A model generated the notes under the pieces. That model saw only the letters and a program-made list of their open reading frames with translations. It was not told the origin of the DNA and ran no database searches. Positions 1 through 7,136 of a DNA stretch of 13,553 bases are shown here, in pieces. This DNA comes from Paracoccaceae bacterium (GTDB lineage: Bacteria > Pseudomonadota > Alphaproteobacteria > Rhodobacterales > Rhodobacteraceae), in contig NVXA01000014.1 in assembly GCA_002746395.1 (NCBI GenBank), positions 26,224 through 39,776 of the forward strand, written 5' to 3'. Position numbers and translations under genes: made by a program. The first letter of the stretch is position 1. The number at the start of each line of letters is the position of its first letter.

Positions 1-5
1 GGCAT

Positions 6-1310
6 TTGAAGGGGTTTGTCATAGCGGCGCCCCATTCCGGTGCGGGCAAGACGATGATAACTTTGGGCTTGTTGCGGGCTTTTCAAAAACGTGGTGTGCG
101 TGTGACATCGGCTAAAAGCGGGCCGGACTATATTGACCCTCAATTCCACAATGCAGCAAGCGGTGCAGCTTGCGTGAATCTTGATGCGTGGGCGATGCCA
201 CCCGCACAATTGCGCAGGCTTGCGGGCGAGCAAGATGGTGAACTTTTGATTGTTGAGGGCGCTATGGGCCTGTTTGATGGTGCGCCTGATGCAGGTGATC
301 CGATGGGCCGCGGAAGCGTTGCGGATTTGGCGGAAGTACTGGATTTGCCAGTGGTGCTGGTGCTGGATGCTGCGAAGCAATCGCAGACGGCGGCGGCGAT
401 TGTGCATGGGCTGGCAAGCCTGCGCCCTTCGGTGAAAATTGCTGGTGTTATCCTTAATCAAATAGGCTCGTCACGCCACGGCGAGATCATCAAAAAAGCT
501 ATAAGTGCAATCGGTATTCCGGTGTTGGGGGTAGTGCCCAGGGCATCAGCGTTGCGAGCGCCGTCGCGGCATTTGGGGTTGGTTCAGGCGCAGGAACACG
601 CTGATATTGAGGAATTTATTGAGGTGGCCGCTGGGCTGCTGAAGTCCAACGTTGATCTTGATGCGCTCCACGCATTGGCGACGCCCATTGATACAGCAAC
701 CCGCGCAGCTGGGTTGCTGCCGATCGGGTCGAGGATTGCTGTCGCACGTGACGTGGCGTTTGCCTTCGCTTACCCGCATATGTTGGAGGATTGGCGGCTG
801 GCGGGAGCTGAAATTTCGACCTTTTCACCTTTGAATAACGAGGGGCCAGCAGCGGATGCCAACGCGGTGTTTTTACCGGGGGGGTACCCAGAGTTACATG
901 CAGGTGCATTGGCACAGAACGCGAGTTTTGCTTCTGCGATGCTGGTCGCAAAAAAACGTGGAGCGCTGATATATGGCGAGTGCGGTGGGTATATGACTTT
1001 GGGCGAAAGTCTGACGGATGCGAATGGCATGGCGCATAGGATGCTGGGTTTTTTACCTGTTAGCACCAGCTTTGCCGCCCGTAAGTTGCATCTTGGGTAT
1101 CGGTGTTTGGCCCCGATGGGCAACACGCCATGGCAGGGGGGGCTGATGGGGCACGAGTTTCACTATGCCTCGGTGATTGAGGAAAGCGGTGAGGACAGGC
1201 TGTTTACAGCGAAGAACTCTATGGGTGAGGCGCTGGCGGATATGGGACATATTCGCGGAAATGTTTGTGGGTCTTTCGCGCATGTAATTTGCGGCGCTGG
1301 CACAAGCTGA
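6..1310 (+). CDS. cobB: Cobyrinate / hydrogenobyrinate a,c-diamide synthase CobB (start uncertain at window edge)
   Basis: It amidates the a and c side chains of the corrin ring using glutamine and ATP, a cytoplasmic step of cobalamin synthesis. The N-terminal dethiobiotin-synthetase-like domain has a P-loop PHSGAGKT at residues 9-16, the family motif SGPDYIDPQFH at 38-48 and VEGAMGLFDG at 83-92. The C-terminal class I glutamine amidotransferase domain has PGGYPELHA (291-299), the nucleophile Cys326 in YGECGG, GHEFHYA (382-388) and a probable catalytic His426 in GSFAH. The 434 residues match a full-length enzyme. The TTG at position 6 is the only start visible; the codon before it is open, so a start just outside the window is possible. 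In an alphaproteobacterium with the aerobic pathway the substrate would be hydrogenobyrinic acid (inference). The gene probably ends a cobalamin operon coming from the left. No plus-strand terminator is seen after it. Confidence 0.93.
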   Translation: MKGFVIAAPHSGAGKTMITLGLLRAFQKRGVRVTSAKSGPDYIDPQFHNAASGAACVNLDAWAMPPAQLRRLAGEQDGELLIVEGAMGLFDGAPDAGDPMGRGSVADLAEVLDLPVVLVLDAAKQSQTAAAIVHGLASLRPSVKIAGVILNQIGSSRHGEIIKKAISAIGIPVLGVVPRASALRAPSRHLGLVQAQEHADIEEFIEVAAGLLKSNVDLDALHALATPIDTATRAAGLLPIGSRIAVARDVAFAFAYPHMLEDWRLAGAEISTFSPLNNEGPAADANAVFLPGGYPELHAGALAQNASFASAMLVAKKRGALIYGECGGYMTLGESLTDANGMAHRMLGFLPVSTSFAARKLHLGYRCLAPMGNTPWQGGLMGHEFHYASVIEESGEDRLFTAKNSMGEALADMGHIRGNVCGSFAHVICGAGTS

Positions 1311-1319
1311 CGAGAGGCC

Positions 1320-1347
1320 AAAAAAAAGGCCGAGACAATGCTCGGCC
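1320..1347 (-). terminator. Intrinsic terminator of the lysR transcript
   Basis: Read on the minus strand this is a perfect 7-bp stem, GGCCGAG / CTCGGCC, with a 6-nt loop (stem and loop 1328-1347), followed directly by eight T (1320-1327). The T run lies only on the minus-strand side, so it ends transcription coming from lysR. On the plus strand the stem is followed by CAAGTCC, so it does not serve cobB. Confidence 0.8.
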
Positions 1348-1393
1348 CAAGTCCAACAGGGAGGTATGAAACCGACTGAACATGTCAGCCGCT

Positions 1394-1465
1394 TCAAGAA
1401 GTGATATAGGTAGAGGTGCGCACGCGTTCAAGAAAAACTTTCTTAAAATTATGCATACCCGCCAT
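1394..1465 (-). CDS. Possible 23-residue small protein in the lysR 3' UTR
   Basis: ATG at 1463-1465 opens MAGMHNFKKVFLERVRTSTY and ends ITS with TGA at 1394-1396. A second ATG three codons on (1454-1456) would give 20 residues. The product would be basic (two Lys and two Arg against one Glu) with no obvious membrane segment. AGGTG lies only 2 nt before the first ATG, which is too close, but 11 nt before the second. I do not recognise the peptide, and such a short frame can arise by chance. It is listed because it fills the middle of an otherwise unexplained UTR. Confidence 0.18.
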   Translation of the reverse strand: MAGMHNFKKVFLERVRTSTYITS

Positions 1466-1510
1466 CACCTGAGTGCATAGCTAAATCATAATAGTGGCAA
1501 AAGTATGCAA

Positions 1511-2410
1511 TTAAGGGGTTTCGCGCATCGCAGTACGATACTCTTTTATTTCTTCTAACACAAAATCCCTGAAGGCAGCGACGCGTTTGGAGTGTCGAAG
1601 CTCTTCGGGGTAGGCCAAATAAACCGGAATCGGGCGGCTGCTGTCGTTTGGTAGAACCCGCACAAGTTCAGGGGAATCAACGGTGACATAGTCGGGTAAG
1701 GCGCCAATACCAAGGCCGTGCAGCACCGCCTGCAAGATGCCGAAGTAGTTGTTTACTGTCAGAACGGACTTTGCATTTGCTTGCAAAAATGGCGCCATCC
1801 ACTCGGCTCCTGCGCTAACTTGGGGCGAGGAAGAGTTGTGAGAGATCAGGCGGTGATTAACCAAATCTGCTGGCGTTTCCGGTGTGCCATGTGCCTCAAG
1901 ATAATCGCGCGAGGCGTAAAGCTTCATGTCCACATCCATAAGACGACGGCGGATCAGGTCGGCTTGGCTGGGTTCCTTCATGCGGATGGCAACATCGGCT
2001 TCGCGCATGGGCAAGTCTAGGACACGTTCTTCGAGCATCAAGTCGATTTTCAGCTCTGGGTACTTTTCGTACAAATGCCCAAGGCGAGGGGCCAGCCATA
2101 ATGTGCCAAAGCCCGTCGTCGTCGTAACACGCAAATTGCCAAAGATTTCGTCTTTGCTGTCACGAATATGGGCGGTGGCAGTTTCCAGTCTCTTGGACAT
2201 GGAACGCGTTGCATCCAACAGCAATTCACCCTGTTCAGTCAAAATCAGGCCGCGCGCATGGCGGTGGAAAAGCATGACGTTCAGGTTTTCTTCTAGCGCA
2301 CTGACCTGTCGGCTGACGGCGGATTGGGATAGGTGCAAAACCTCGCCCGCGTGGGTCAAGCTACCGGCTTCGGCGACCGCGTGAAAAATTCGTAACTTGT
2401 CCCAGTCCAT
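1511..2410 (-). CDS. LysR-family transcriptional regulator, divergent from the indolepyruvate oxidoreductase gene
   Basis: This is a 299-residue LysR regulator of normal length. The N-terminal helix-turn-helix covers about residues 5-62, with SLTHAGEVLHLSQSAVSRQV at 17-36 as the family's DNA-binding core, then a linker helix (about 63-88) and a periplasmic-binding-protein-like effector domain (about 92-290). The start at 2408-2410 is preceded by GGGGAA about 5-6 nt upstream. Its 5' end faces the oxidoreductase gene across 179 bp, the usual arrangement for a LysR regulator and its target, so control of that gene is the first hypothesis (inference from position). The effector could be an aryl-pyruvate or an aromatic amino acid, but nothing in the sequence fixes it. 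Transcription runs into a long 3' UTR and a clear terminator. Confidence 0.93.
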   Translation of the reverse strand: MDWDKLRIFHAVAEAGSLTHAGEVLHLSQSAVSRQVSALEENLNVMLFHRHARGLILTEQGELLLDATRSMSKRLETATAHIRDSKDEIFGNLRVTTTTGFGTLWLAPRLGHLYEKYPELKIDLMLEERVLDLPMREADVAIRMKEPSQADLIRRRLMDVDMKLYASRDYLEAHGTPETPADLVNHRLISHNSSSPQVSAGAEWMAPFLQANAKSVLTVNNYFGILQAVLHGLGIGALPDYVTVDSPELVRVLPNDSSRPIPVYLAYPEELRHSKRVAAFRDFVLEEIKEYRTAMRETP

Positions 2411-2510
2411 TTTATTCCCCGTGACTTTCTTTCAAGTACTTGTTTTTAATGGTTTTGTATATTTCACGCACTATAGCCGCAATTTGTGTGATACTAAAGC
2501 ACAGGTTTCA

Positions 2511-2522
2511 CGCGACGTCGCG
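2511..2522. promoter_or_regulatory. 12-bp perfect palindrome in the lysR / oxidoreductase intergenic region
   Basis: CGCGACGTCGCG is its own reverse complement and is flanked by TTT on the left and A-tract on the right. The left half is part of TTTCACGC (2506-2513), which also occurs 44 bp upstream (2462-2469), close to four helical turns. This could be an upstream recognition site for the LysR tetramer, or a site for another regulator. Confidence 0.4.
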
Positions 2523-2532
2523 AAAAATTGCA

Positions 2533-2562
2533 TTGTTTGGGTCAAGCTTTCTGACCTATACT
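2533..2562 (+). promoter_or_regulatory. Probable promoter of the indolepyruvate oxidoreductase gene with LysR-type operator inside
   Basis: A -35 like TTGTTT (2533-2538) and a -10 TATACT (2557-2562) are 18 bp apart and would start transcription near 2569, giving a leader of about 20 nt with the ribosome site at 2577-2583. Between the boxes lies the inverted repeat GGTCA-N7-TGACC (2540-2556). Its core TCA-N7-TGA fits the LysR-box form T-N11-A. A protein bound there would cover the promoter spacer, which suits repression or activation by DNA bending. Confidence 0.5.
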
Positions 2563-2589
2563 ATTGCAAATGCTGTGAGGAGGCCCACC

Positions 2590-5500
2590 ATGACCCTACA
2601 ATCTGTATCTTTGAATGACCGATATGACCTGTCGAAACGCTTCGTGTTGCTGAACGGCACGCAAGCATTGGTTCGCTTGACGATGATGCAAAAGGCACGG
2701 GACACAGTGGCGGGATTGAACACGGCGGGGTATGTGACGGGGTATCGCGGATCGCCCGTCGGGGCCGTCGATATGCAGATGCAACGGGCCGAAAAGCAAC
2801 TTAAGGCCGCGGATGTAAAATTCTCGCCCGGGTTAAACGAGGATCTAGCCGCTACCGCACTTTGGGGGTCACAGCAGGCGAATTTGCGCGGCGAGGGGAC
2901 GTTCGATGGCGTATTCGGGTTCTGGTACGGCAAAGGGCCGGGTGTTGATCGCACGGGTGATGTTTTCCGGCATGCGAACATGGCGGGCACCGCGGAACAT
3001 GGCGGCGTACTGGCGATTATGGGGGATGACCATACGGGTGAAAGCTCCACTGTTCTGCACCAGTCCGAATTTGCGCTGGTCGATGCACTTATGCCGATTC
3101 TGTCGCCTGCGGGTGTGCAGGAGCTGTTGGATTATGGCGTTTTGGGCTGGGGGCTAAGCCGCTATTCTGGTTGCTGGGTCGGGTTGAAAAGCGTGAAAGA
3201 CACGATTGAAGTAACTGAGGTCGTGGATGGCGACCCGCATCGCGTGAAGATCGTCACCCCTACTGATTTCGAAATGCCCGAAGGTGGCGTGAACATCAAA
3301 CTGGTGGATGACCGCACCGAACAGGAAGCCCGCCTTCACGACTATAAACGCTTTGCTGCGGAAGCGTTCGCGCGGGCTAACAAGATTGATCATCGGGTGT
3401 TGGGGAGCGCAAAAGCAAGGATCGGGATCGTGTCGGCAGGCAAAAGCTGGCTGGATACGGTGCATGCGCTGGACCTGTTAGGAATTGACGAAGCTGAGGC
3501 AGAACGGCTGGGCATCACCACCTATAAAATCGGGATGGTCTGGCCGCTGGACATGACGAGTTTTCGCGAATGGTCCGAAGGATTGGACCTGATTATTGTC
3601 GTTGAAGAAAAACGTAAATTGATCGAAGTGCAAATTAAGGAAGCGATTTTCGATGATCGCCGGGGTCGTCGCGTGATCGGCTGGAAGAAAGAAAACGGCG
3701 ATGTATTGTTCACCGTCAAAGGCGCGCTGGACCCTGTCGGGGTGGCGCGTAAATTGGGCGGCGTTCTTATTGAGGAAGGTTTGGATAGCGCAACATTAAT
3801 CAAGTCTAAATCGGTACTGGATGATGCGGCAAAGGCGGATAATGCGGAAGAAATCGCCTCGCGTCTACCGTGGTTCTGTTCTGGCTGCCCGCATAATTCA
3901 TCAACCAAAGTGCCGGAAGGCTCGCGTGCTTATGCCGGTATTGGTTGCCATTATATGGTGCAATGGATGGACCGTGATACGCTTGGCTTTACGCATATGG
4001 GCGGTGAGGGGGCGAACTGGATTGGCGAGGCGCCGTTCTCAAAAACCGGGCATGTGTTCCAGAATATTGGGGATGGAACATACAACCATTCTGGCATTCA
4101 GGCCATCCGCGCAGCGATTGCGGCGGGAGATGTGAATATCACCTACAAGGTGCTGTATAACGATGCGGTTGCCATGACGGGCGGCCAGCAAAACGAGGGT
4201 GATTTGAGCGCCGCGCAAATTGCGCATGAATTGGTGGCGATGCAGGTGAAAAAACTTGTTGTCGTGTATGACGAAAAAGAAGATGTGGACTTTGCCGCGC
4301 TGCCCAAGGGTGTTGAAACGGCTGAACGTCGCGATTTGATGGAAGTGCAGAAGCGCCTGCGCGAAATAGAAGGTGTGACTGCAATCGTTTATATCCAGAC
4401 CTGTGCGGCCGAAAAACGCCGCCGTCGTAAACGTGGATTGTTCCCTGACCCCGACAAACGGGTGTTCATTAACCCCGATGTTTGTGAAGGCTGCGGGGAT
4501 TGCGGGGTCCAGTCGAACTGTGTCTCCATTCTGCCTTTGGAAGCCGAGTTGGGCCGCAAGCGCAAGATTGACCAATCGTCATGCAACAAGGATTTTTCTT
4601 GCCTGAACGGGTTCTGCCCAAGTTTTGTTACCTTGGAAGGCGCACAAGTGAAGAAGCCTGCGAAAGCGGAACTGACGTTGCCAACGCTGCCTGAACCGAC
4701 GTTGCCTGTCATTGATGGCACACATAACATCGTGATTACGGGCGTTGGTGGTACGGGCGTTGTGACTGTCGGTGCACTACTGGGCATGGCCGCGCATCTT
4801 GAGGGTAAGGGCGTTGGCATGATGGAAATGGCGGGGCTGGCCCAGAAGGGCGGCGCGGTGCATATCCATTGTCGTGTGGCTAACAAGCCCGAGGACATCT
4901 CGGCAATCCGTGTTGCTGTGGGCGAGGCAGATGCGGTAATTGGCGGTGATTTGGTCACGACATCGGGCGCGAAAACCTTGGGTTTGATGACGCGTGGGCG
5001 GACGCAGGCGGTTTGCAATTCGCATCAGATTATCACGGGCGAGTTCACGAAGAATACCGACTTTAACCTGCCGATTGACCGTATGAGTATCGCGCTGAAA
5101 GCACGAGTTGGCGAGGATGCGCTGGCGATGTTGGATGCCACCAAGCTGGCGGAAAAGTTCCTTGGCGATGCTATTTATTCCAATGTTCTAATGTTGGGTG
5201 CAGCGTGGCAAGCAGGCTTAATTCCATTGTCGATGGATGCGTTGGAGCGTGCAATTGAGCTGAACGGTGCGGGCGTTGAGGGCAACCTTTTAGCGATCAA
5301 ATTCGGCCGTTGGGCTGTGGCGTTTCCAGCGGATGCGGCAGCGGCATTGGCTGGTGGTAAGCCGATTGAAAGCGTTGACGGTATCGAATTTCGCGCGGCA
5401 CATTTGCGCAAGTATCAGAATGGCCGTTTAGCGAAACGGTACTTGAAAAAGGTCGCGGCGGCCAAAACTGTGGATGAAGAATTTGGCGAAGCCCTATCAA

Positions 5501-6003
5501 AGGGCTACCACAAACTGCTGTCTTACAAGGATGAGTACGAGGTTGCCCGCCTGCACCGCGAAACATTGGAGGCGGCGATTGCCGAACATTTTACCGATGT
5601 GTCTGCAATTCGTTTCCACATGGCCCCGCCAATTTTTGGCAAAAAGGACAAACAGGGGCGGGCGGTGAAATCGGAATTTGGCCCGTGGATGATGAAAGCG
5701 TTTGGGGTTTTGGCCGCGCTGAAATCACTGCGTGGCACACCACTTGACATTTTTGGCTACTCTGCGGAGCGGAGAATGGAACGTGCGTTGATCAAGGAAT
5801 ATCAAAAGACGATGACCGAAATCTCAAAAGGCCTCAGCGACGATACCCGTGATCTGGCGATTGCTTTGGCTGAACTGCCGCTTGATATTCGTGGATTTGG
5901 TCATGTAAAAGCAGCTAATGCGGCGGTGGCAGCGAAGAAGCGTGAGGAACTGTTAGCGGTATTTCGGGCTGGCGGCAATTCACAAGCGCAAGCGGCGGAA
6001 TAG
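2590..6003 (+). CDS. Indolepyruvate ferredoxin oxidoreductase, fused alpha/beta/gamma single chain
   Basis: It oxidatively decarboxylates aryl-pyruvates made by transamination of Trp, Phe and Tyr to arylacetyl-CoA, passing electrons to ferredoxin (EC 1.2.7.8; thiamine diphosphate and Fe-S dependent). The 1137 residues carry, in order, an N-terminal pyrimidine-binding region, CSGC (430-433), the thiamine-diphosphate motif GDGTYNHSG (494-502) with TGGQ at 530-533, a ferredoxin-like segment with C632, C635, C638, C644 and C665, C671, C676, the gamma domain starting TGVGGTGVVTVG (717-728), and a C-terminal extension typical of bacterial fused forms. The ATG at 2590 is chosen because GAGGAGG sits 6 nt upstream and the family begins there. 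The frame is open 50 codons further up, but that extension crosses the promoter. The stop abuts the stop of the convergent tusA-family gene. A role in aromatic amino acid catabolism under LysR control is inferred. Confidence 0.95.
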   Translation: MTLQSVSLNDRYDLSKRFVLLNGTQALVRLTMMQKARDTVAGLNTAGYVTGYRGSPVGAVDMQMQRAEKQLKAADVKFSPGLNEDLAATALWGSQQANLRGEGTFDGVFGFWYGKGPGVDRTGDVFRHANMAGTAEHGGVLAIMGDDHTGESSTVLHQSEFALVDALMPILSPAGVQELLDYGVLGWGLSRYSGCWVGLKSVKDTIEVTEVVDGDPHRVKIVTPTDFEMPEGGVNIKLVDDRTEQEARLHDYKRFAAEAFARANKIDHRVLGSAKARIGIVSAGKSWLDTVHALDLLGIDEAEAERLGITTYKIGMVWPLDMTSFREWSEGLDLIIVVEEKRKLIEVQIKEAIFDDRRGRRVIGWKKENGDVLFTVKGALDPVGVARKLGGVLIEEGLDSATLIKSKSVLDDAAKADNAEEIASRLPWFCSGCPHNSSTKVPEGSRAYAGIGCHYMVQWMDRDTLGFTHMGGEGANWIGEAPFSKTGHVFQNIGDGTYNHSGIQAIRAAIAAGDVNITYKVLYNDAVAMTGGQQNEGDLSAAQIAHELVAMQVKKLVVVYDEKEDVDFAALPKGVETAERRDLMEVQKRLREIEGVTAIVYIQTCAAEKRRRRKRGLFPDPDKRVFINPDVCEGCGDCGVQSNCVSILPLEAELGRKRKIDQSSCNKDFSCLNGFCPSFVTLEGAQVKKPAKAELTLPTLPEPTLPVIDGTHNIVITGVGGTGVVTVGALLGMAAHLEGKGVGMMEMAGLAQKGGAVHIHCRVANKPEDISAIRVAVGEADAVIGGDLVTTSGAKTLGLMTRGRTQAVCNSHQIITGEFTKNTDFNLPIDRMSIALKARVGEDALAMLDATKLAEKFLGDAIYSNVLMLGAAWQAGLIPLSMDALERAIELNGAGVEGNLLAIKFGRWAVAFPADAAAALAGGKPIESVDGIEFRAAHLRKYQNGRLAKRYLKKVAAAKTVDEEFGEALSKGYHKLLSYKDEYEVARLHRETLEAAIAEHFTDVSAIRFHMAPPIFGKKDKQGRAVKSEFGPWMMKAFGVLAALKSLRGTPLDIFGYSAERRMERALIKEYQKTMTEISKGLSDDTRDLAIALAELPLDIRGFGHVKAANAAVAAKKREELLAVFRAGGNSQAQAAE

Positions 6004-6231
6004 TTAACCCTTGCGGATAAGATAAACGTGTTCGGGGGCATCAGTGTTGGCAGAAACCAGCTGGTGCCCTTGCTCATTACAAAAATGCGGCACATCAATA
6101 ACGGCGGCTGGATCGTCTGTAATAAGGCGCAAAACTTGCCCTGATTGCAACGCTTGCAACCGTTTGCGCGCTTTCAATATCGGCAGCGGGCAAAGCAAAC
6201 CGACGGCGTCTAATTCATGATCCCAATCCAT
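6004..6231 (-). CDS. TusA-family sulfurtransferase
   Basis: This is a 75-residue single-domain protein of normal TusA/SirA size. The signature GLLCPLPILKARKRL (11-25) contains the CPxP motif, with the persulfide-carrying cysteine at C14. A second cysteine, C51, lies in PHFCNEQGH. TusA proteins hand sulfane sulfur between partners, for example in tRNA thiolation or oxidative sulfur metabolism. The ATG at 6229-6231 has only a weak ribosome site, and an imperfect dyad sits just upstream. The gene points away from ccdA, sharing a 110-bp control region, and its TAA is directly next to the oxidoreductase TAG. The pairing with CcdA suggests a role in thiol or sulfur supply to the envelope rather than in tRNA modification (inference). 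Confidence 0.9.
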   Translation of the reverse strand: MDWDHELDAVGLLCPLPILKARKRLQALQSGQVLRLITDDPAAVIDVPHFCNEQGHQLVSANTDAPEHVYLIRKG

Positions 6232-6233
6232 GT

Positions 6234-6257
6234 TTACAGGCGTAACGCCGACTGTAA
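6234..6257 (-). promoter_or_regulatory. Dyad in the tusA-family leader
   Basis: TTACAG (6234-6239) and CTGTAA (6252-6257) pair around an inner GCGT-A-ACGC (6240-6248), leaving a 3-nt bulge. Read as minus-strand RNA this stem ends 2 nt before the start codon and could hold the weak ribosome site in a structure. As DNA it could be an operator. Confidence 0.35.
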
Positions 6258-6294
6258 CAATTGTCCACGCGATTGTGACAAATCAGGGCATGGA

Positions 6295-6311
6295 GGTTTC
6301 CCTGAGAAACC
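6295..6311. promoter_or_regulatory. Inverted repeat upstream of ccdA
   Basis: GGTTTC (6295-6300) and GAAACC (6306-6311) form a perfect 6-bp inverted repeat with a 5-bp centre, 31 bp before the ccdA start. It may be an operator for ccdA or for the divergent pair. No convincing -35/-10 pair was found here, and no known regulator matches. Confidence 0.3.
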
Positions 6312-6341
6312 CTTAAGTAGATACTAACAGAGAGGTTCGCC

Positions 6342-7088
6342 ATGTTCGGAATTGATATCATAGACGCATCAATGGGGCTGTCCCTGATGATTGCCACCTT
6401 CGCCGGGATCCTGTCGTTCCTTTCGCCATGCGTACTGCCAATCGTGCCGCCATACTTGGCCTTTATCGGTGGAACCTCAATTGATGATATGTCTGAAGGG
6501 CGCGATAATGGCGTGATTATCAAGGCGTTGTTCTTCGTCATGGGATTGTCGACTGTGTTCATTTTCCTTGGCCTTGCTGTCTCGGCCTTTGGGCAAATTT
6601 TTCTGCAATATCAATCACAGATGGGAATTGTTGCGGGCGTAGTTATCATTCTGTTCGGTATTCATTTCCTCGGTATATTGAAAATCCCGTTCCTTTATCG
6701 CGAAGCCCGCTTTGACGCTGGCAATCGTGGCGGCAGCATGTTCGGGGCCTACATCCTTGGCCTAGCGTTCGCGTTTGGTTGGACACCTTGTATCGGCCCG
6801 ATTTTGGGGACGATCCTGTCACTGGCAGCACAAGAGGCGTCCGTTCAGCGCGGAGTGGTCATGATGGCATTTTACGCAGGCGGCTTGGGCATCCCGTTCA
6901 TTTTGGCGGCCGTATTCATGAAGCGATTTGTGAAGGCAATGGACAAGTTCAAGAAGCACATGGGATTGATCGAAAAAATTATGGGCGTGATGCTTGTGAT
7001 CGTCGGAATACTACTGGTAACTGGCTTGTTCTCGGAGATGTCTTTCTGGCTTCTGGAAAATATACCGGCTCTTGGCGCTATCGGCTAG
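6342..7088 (+). CDS. ccdA: CcdA-family membrane thiol transporter (cytochrome c biogenesis)
   Basis: This 248-residue inner-membrane protein has about six hydrophobic helices (roughly 13-30, 60-85, 94-115, 134-160, 170-193, 208-230). The two family cysteines are present in their proline contexts: C30 in LSPCVLPIVPPYLAF and C150 in GWTPCIGPILG. CcdA moves reducing equivalents from cytoplasmic thioredoxin to periplasmic thioredoxin-like proteins, for haem ligation of c-type cytochromes or for sulfur-oxidation partners. The start is fixed by AGAGAGG (6329-6335), 6 nt before ATG. It is divergent from the TusA-family gene. A sulfur-linked role (as for SoxV-type paralogues) is possible, but no sox gene is in view. 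The next gene begins 48 bp downstream on the same strand. Confidence 0.92.
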   Translation: MFGIDIIDASMGLSLMIATFAGILSFLSPCVLPIVPPYLAFIGGTSIDDMSEGRDNGVIIKALFFVMGLSTVFIFLGLAVSAFGQIFLQYQSQMGIVAGVVIILFGIHFLGILKIPFLYREARFDAGNRGGSMFGAYILGLAFAFGWTPCIGPILGTILSLAAQEASVQRGVVMMAFYAGGLGIPFILAAVFMKRFVKAMDKFKKHMGLIEKIMGVMLVIVGILLVTGLFSEMSFWLLENIPALGAIG

Positions 7089-7136
7089 AATAAACCATGT
7101 TCGTGACGTAGAATACTTCAGAATTATCTGGTATTT

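Larger units (their letters stand above)
1320..1510 (-). ncRNA. Candidate small RNA or structured 3' UTR downstream of lysR
   Basis: The lysR stop codon is 164 nt from its terminator, unusually far for a simple 3' UTR. On the minus strand the last third holds a hairpin (1373-1391, 7-bp stem CGGCTGA / TCAGTCG with one G-U pair, 5-nt loop), an unpaired stretch with ACCTCCC (1359-1365, complementary to a Shine-Dalgarno core), then the terminator with its U8 tail. Hairpin, exposed C/U-rich seed and U-tailed terminator is a common design of Hfq-bound small RNAs. No good promoter is visible inside the region, so processing from the lysR mRNA is as likely as independent transcription. The 5' end is unknown and the coordinates give the outer limits. 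A tiny reading frame (1394-1465) lies within it. Confidence 0.35.

Noticed and set aside
1320..1347. Terminator for cobB on the plus strand
   Set aside because: The stem is symmetrical but on the plus strand it is followed by CAAGTCC, with no T run.
1366..1404. Plus-strand mini-gene after GGGAGG
   Set aside because: The ribosome-site-like bases sit only 1-2 nt from the ATG and the frame has 12 codons; the signal is explained by the minus-strand RNA.
2440..2589. 50-codon upstream extension of the oxidoreductase frame
   Set aside because: It crosses the -10 box and the LysR-type dyad, has no ribosome site, and the resulting N-terminus does not look like the family. ATG at 2590 has an ideal GAGGAGG.
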